Source of the DNA: Haliea sp.
GTDB lineage: Bacteria; Pseudomonadota; Gammaproteobacteria; Pseudomonadales; Halieaceae
Length of the DNA: 33,282 bases
Direction: 5' to 3'
Assembly (NCBI GenBank): GCA_009937575.1
Contig: JAACFI010000008.1
Coordinates: 1-33,282, forward strand
Shown here: piece by piece, positions 32,236 to 33,282 of the stretch
How the letters are laid out: each line of letters starts with the position of its first letter
How positions within the stretch are numbered: position 1 is the first letter of the stretch
Translations under genes and position numbers: made by a program
The notes under the pieces: generated by a model
What the model was told of the DNA's origin: nothing
What the model saw: only the letters and a program-made list of their open reading frames with translations
Database searches by the model: none

Positions 32236-33282
32236 GACCGACCAACCGCTGTGGGAGCCGCCGCCCCATCCCGAGTGGCTCAGCACCATGAACCGGGAGG
32301 GCAGCTATCTCAATCTGCCCGCCGTCGTGCCACTGGATGAGGCGTCTCTGCTGTCCCAGGTATGTCGTACCACAGGCCTTGACGACTTCGGCGACGACGG
32401 TTGGCGGGAGCCCTTCGCCGTGCTGGTGAAAGCGCTGGAAGAGGAGGCGCAGCTGACCCTGATGGGACGGCTGATGGCCCGCAACGATATTATTCTCTGG
32501 CTCAGCACCCGACTGCGGGTGACTGATACGCTGAAGCGCCACCCTGAGATCCTCGAAGAGGAGATCGTCGCGCCGATGTTTATCGTCGGCCTGCCCCGGT
32601 CCGGTACCTCGATCCTGTTCGAACTCCTGGCCCAGGATCCGGACGTGGGTGTGCCCCTGATGTGGGAAGCGCTGCAGCCCTGCCCGCCGCCGGAGACCGC
32701 CAGCTACCACAGCGACCCCCGTATCCAGGTGGCGGACAGACTGTTTACCCAGTGGGGGCGGGTGGCGCCGGAATTCAACAGCATGCACGAAATGCGTGGC
32801 GACATTCCCGCGGAGTGCGGCCTGCTGATTGCGGCCACCTTTATCAGTGACCACAACGCGTCACTGCACCAGACCCCGAGTTACAGCGCCTGGTGTGCCC
32901 AGGCGGATTTCCTGCCGGTGTACGAGTATCACCGGACCATCCTGAAGATCCTGCAGTGGAAGAACCCGCGCAAGCGCTGGTTGCTGAAGGCGCCGGAGCA
33001 CCAGGTGCACCTGGATACCCTGTTACAGGTCTACCCGGACGCGCGTATCGTGCAGACCCATCGCGATCCCATAAAGTGCATGGCCTCCACCACCAGCCTG
33101 ATGGGGACGCTGTATTACATGCGCAGTGACCAGGCTTTCAATGCGGAGATGTTCGAGAACATCATCATGGGCGAGGCGACGGCCAACAGGCTGGAGCATG
33201 TGATCGAGCAACGGGAGCAGGGCGTCGTGCCGGCGGCGAATATCGCCGATTCCCGTTACCAGGACCTGATGGATGATCCTAT
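32228..33282 (+). CDS. Sulfotransferase family protein, partial (C-terminus beyond window)
   Basis: The frame is open from the ATG at 32228 to the window edge, giving 351 codons. GAGGAGGG lies 7-8 nt before the start. GLPRSGTS at residues 121-128 is the 5'-phosphosulfate-binding loop of PAPS-dependent sulfotransferases. A later block, APEHQVHLDTL...YPDARIVQTHRDP, matches the 3'-phosphate-binding region. Such enzymes move a sulfuryl group from PAPS to a hydroxyl of a small molecule, lipid or sterol. The acceptor is unknown. It overlaps the TetR3 stop by 8 nt. Pairing of this family with DUF1214 and a TetR in one operon suggests a modification step for a hydrophobic alcohol, which is inference. 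Confidence 0.92.
   Translation, partial: MSETDQPLWEPPPHPEWLSTMNREGSYLNLPAVVPLDEASLLSQVCRTTGLDDFGDDGWREPFAVLVKALEEEAQLTLMGRLMARNDIILWLSTRLRVTDTLKRHPEILEEEIVAPMFIVGLPRSGTSILFELLAQDPDVGVPLMWEALQPCPPPETASYHSDPRIQVADRLFTQWGRVAPEFNSMHEMRGDIPAECGLLIAATFISDHNASLHQTPSYSAWCAQADFLPVYEYHRTILKILQWKNPRKRWLLKAPEHQVHLDTLLQVYPDARIVQTHRDPIKCMASTTSLMGTLYYMRSDQAFNAEMFENIIMGEATANRLEHVIEQREQGVVPAANIADSRYQDLMDDP

Noticed and set aside
1-33282. CRISPR arrays, insertion sequences, prophage, tRNA/rRNA and riboswitches
   Set aside because: Looked for repeats, transposase or integrase frames and folded RNA signatures by eye; none seen.

Overview
The window is about 60% GC and looks like chromosomal DNA of a marine-type gammaproteobacterium. 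Halieaceae, Spongiibacteraceae or a relative is my inference from gene content: several wax ester synthase/DGAT genes, the DUF1302/DUF1329/RND/YCF48-like set, and DUF1214 next to a sulfotransferase. I see no tRNA, rRNA, CRISPR array, insertion sequence, phage gene or integrase. The genes are dense and intact; the first and last are cut by the window edges.

Layout. (1) Positions 1-7986, minus strand, form a long operon read from an OYE-type flavin oxidoreductase through a VOC protein, a DUF3604 (PHP-like) lipoprotein, an SRPBCC protein, a TIM-barrel isomerase-like protein and a 3-alpha-hydroxysteroid-dehydrogenase-like SDR to a beta-propeller-like lipoprotein. (2) Divergent from it, an acyl-CoA dehydrogenase and a secreted paralogue of that lipoprotein (8115-10971). 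(3) A TetR regulator (minus) divergent from a four-gene operon: WES/DGAT, acyl-CoA synthetase, WES/DGAT, alpha/beta hydrolase (11645-17103). (4) A second, paralogous TetR (17146-17748). (5) A minus-strand envelope operon: YCF48-like protein, MMPL/RND transporter, DUF1302, DUF1329 (24740 down to 17924). (6) A third WES/DGAT, a class-C beta-lactamase-like serine hydrolase, and a 758-residue protein joining a 6-phosphogluconolactonase-like domain to an alpha/beta hydrolase. (7) DUF1214, a third TetR, and a sulfotransferase that runs off the end.

The strongest finding is regulatory. Five intergenic regions carry a shared 21-bp palindrome, ATATGTA-N7-TRCATAT. It is duplicated in tandem at 22-23 bp spacing in four of them and overlaps near-consensus sigma70 promoters with 17-nt spacers. 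The sites lie at the OYE/acyl-CoA dehydrogenase divergon, the TetR1/WES divergon, TetR2, the YCF48-MMPL operon and the 758-residue fusion gene. TetR1 and TetR2 have nearly the same recognition helix and are the obvious candidates to bind. Blocks 1-5 and the fusion gene would then form one locally encoded regulon.

Together the regulon supplies envelope transport (DUF1302 barrel, DUF1329, MMPL, YCF48-like protein), CoA activation, acyl-CoA dehydrogenation, flavin and SDR redox steps, hydrolases and acyltransferases. I infer an inducible system for taking up and breaking down, or esterifying, a hydrophobic cyclic or lipid substrate; a steroid- or terpenoid-like compound is one possibility. The substrate cannot be read from the sequence.
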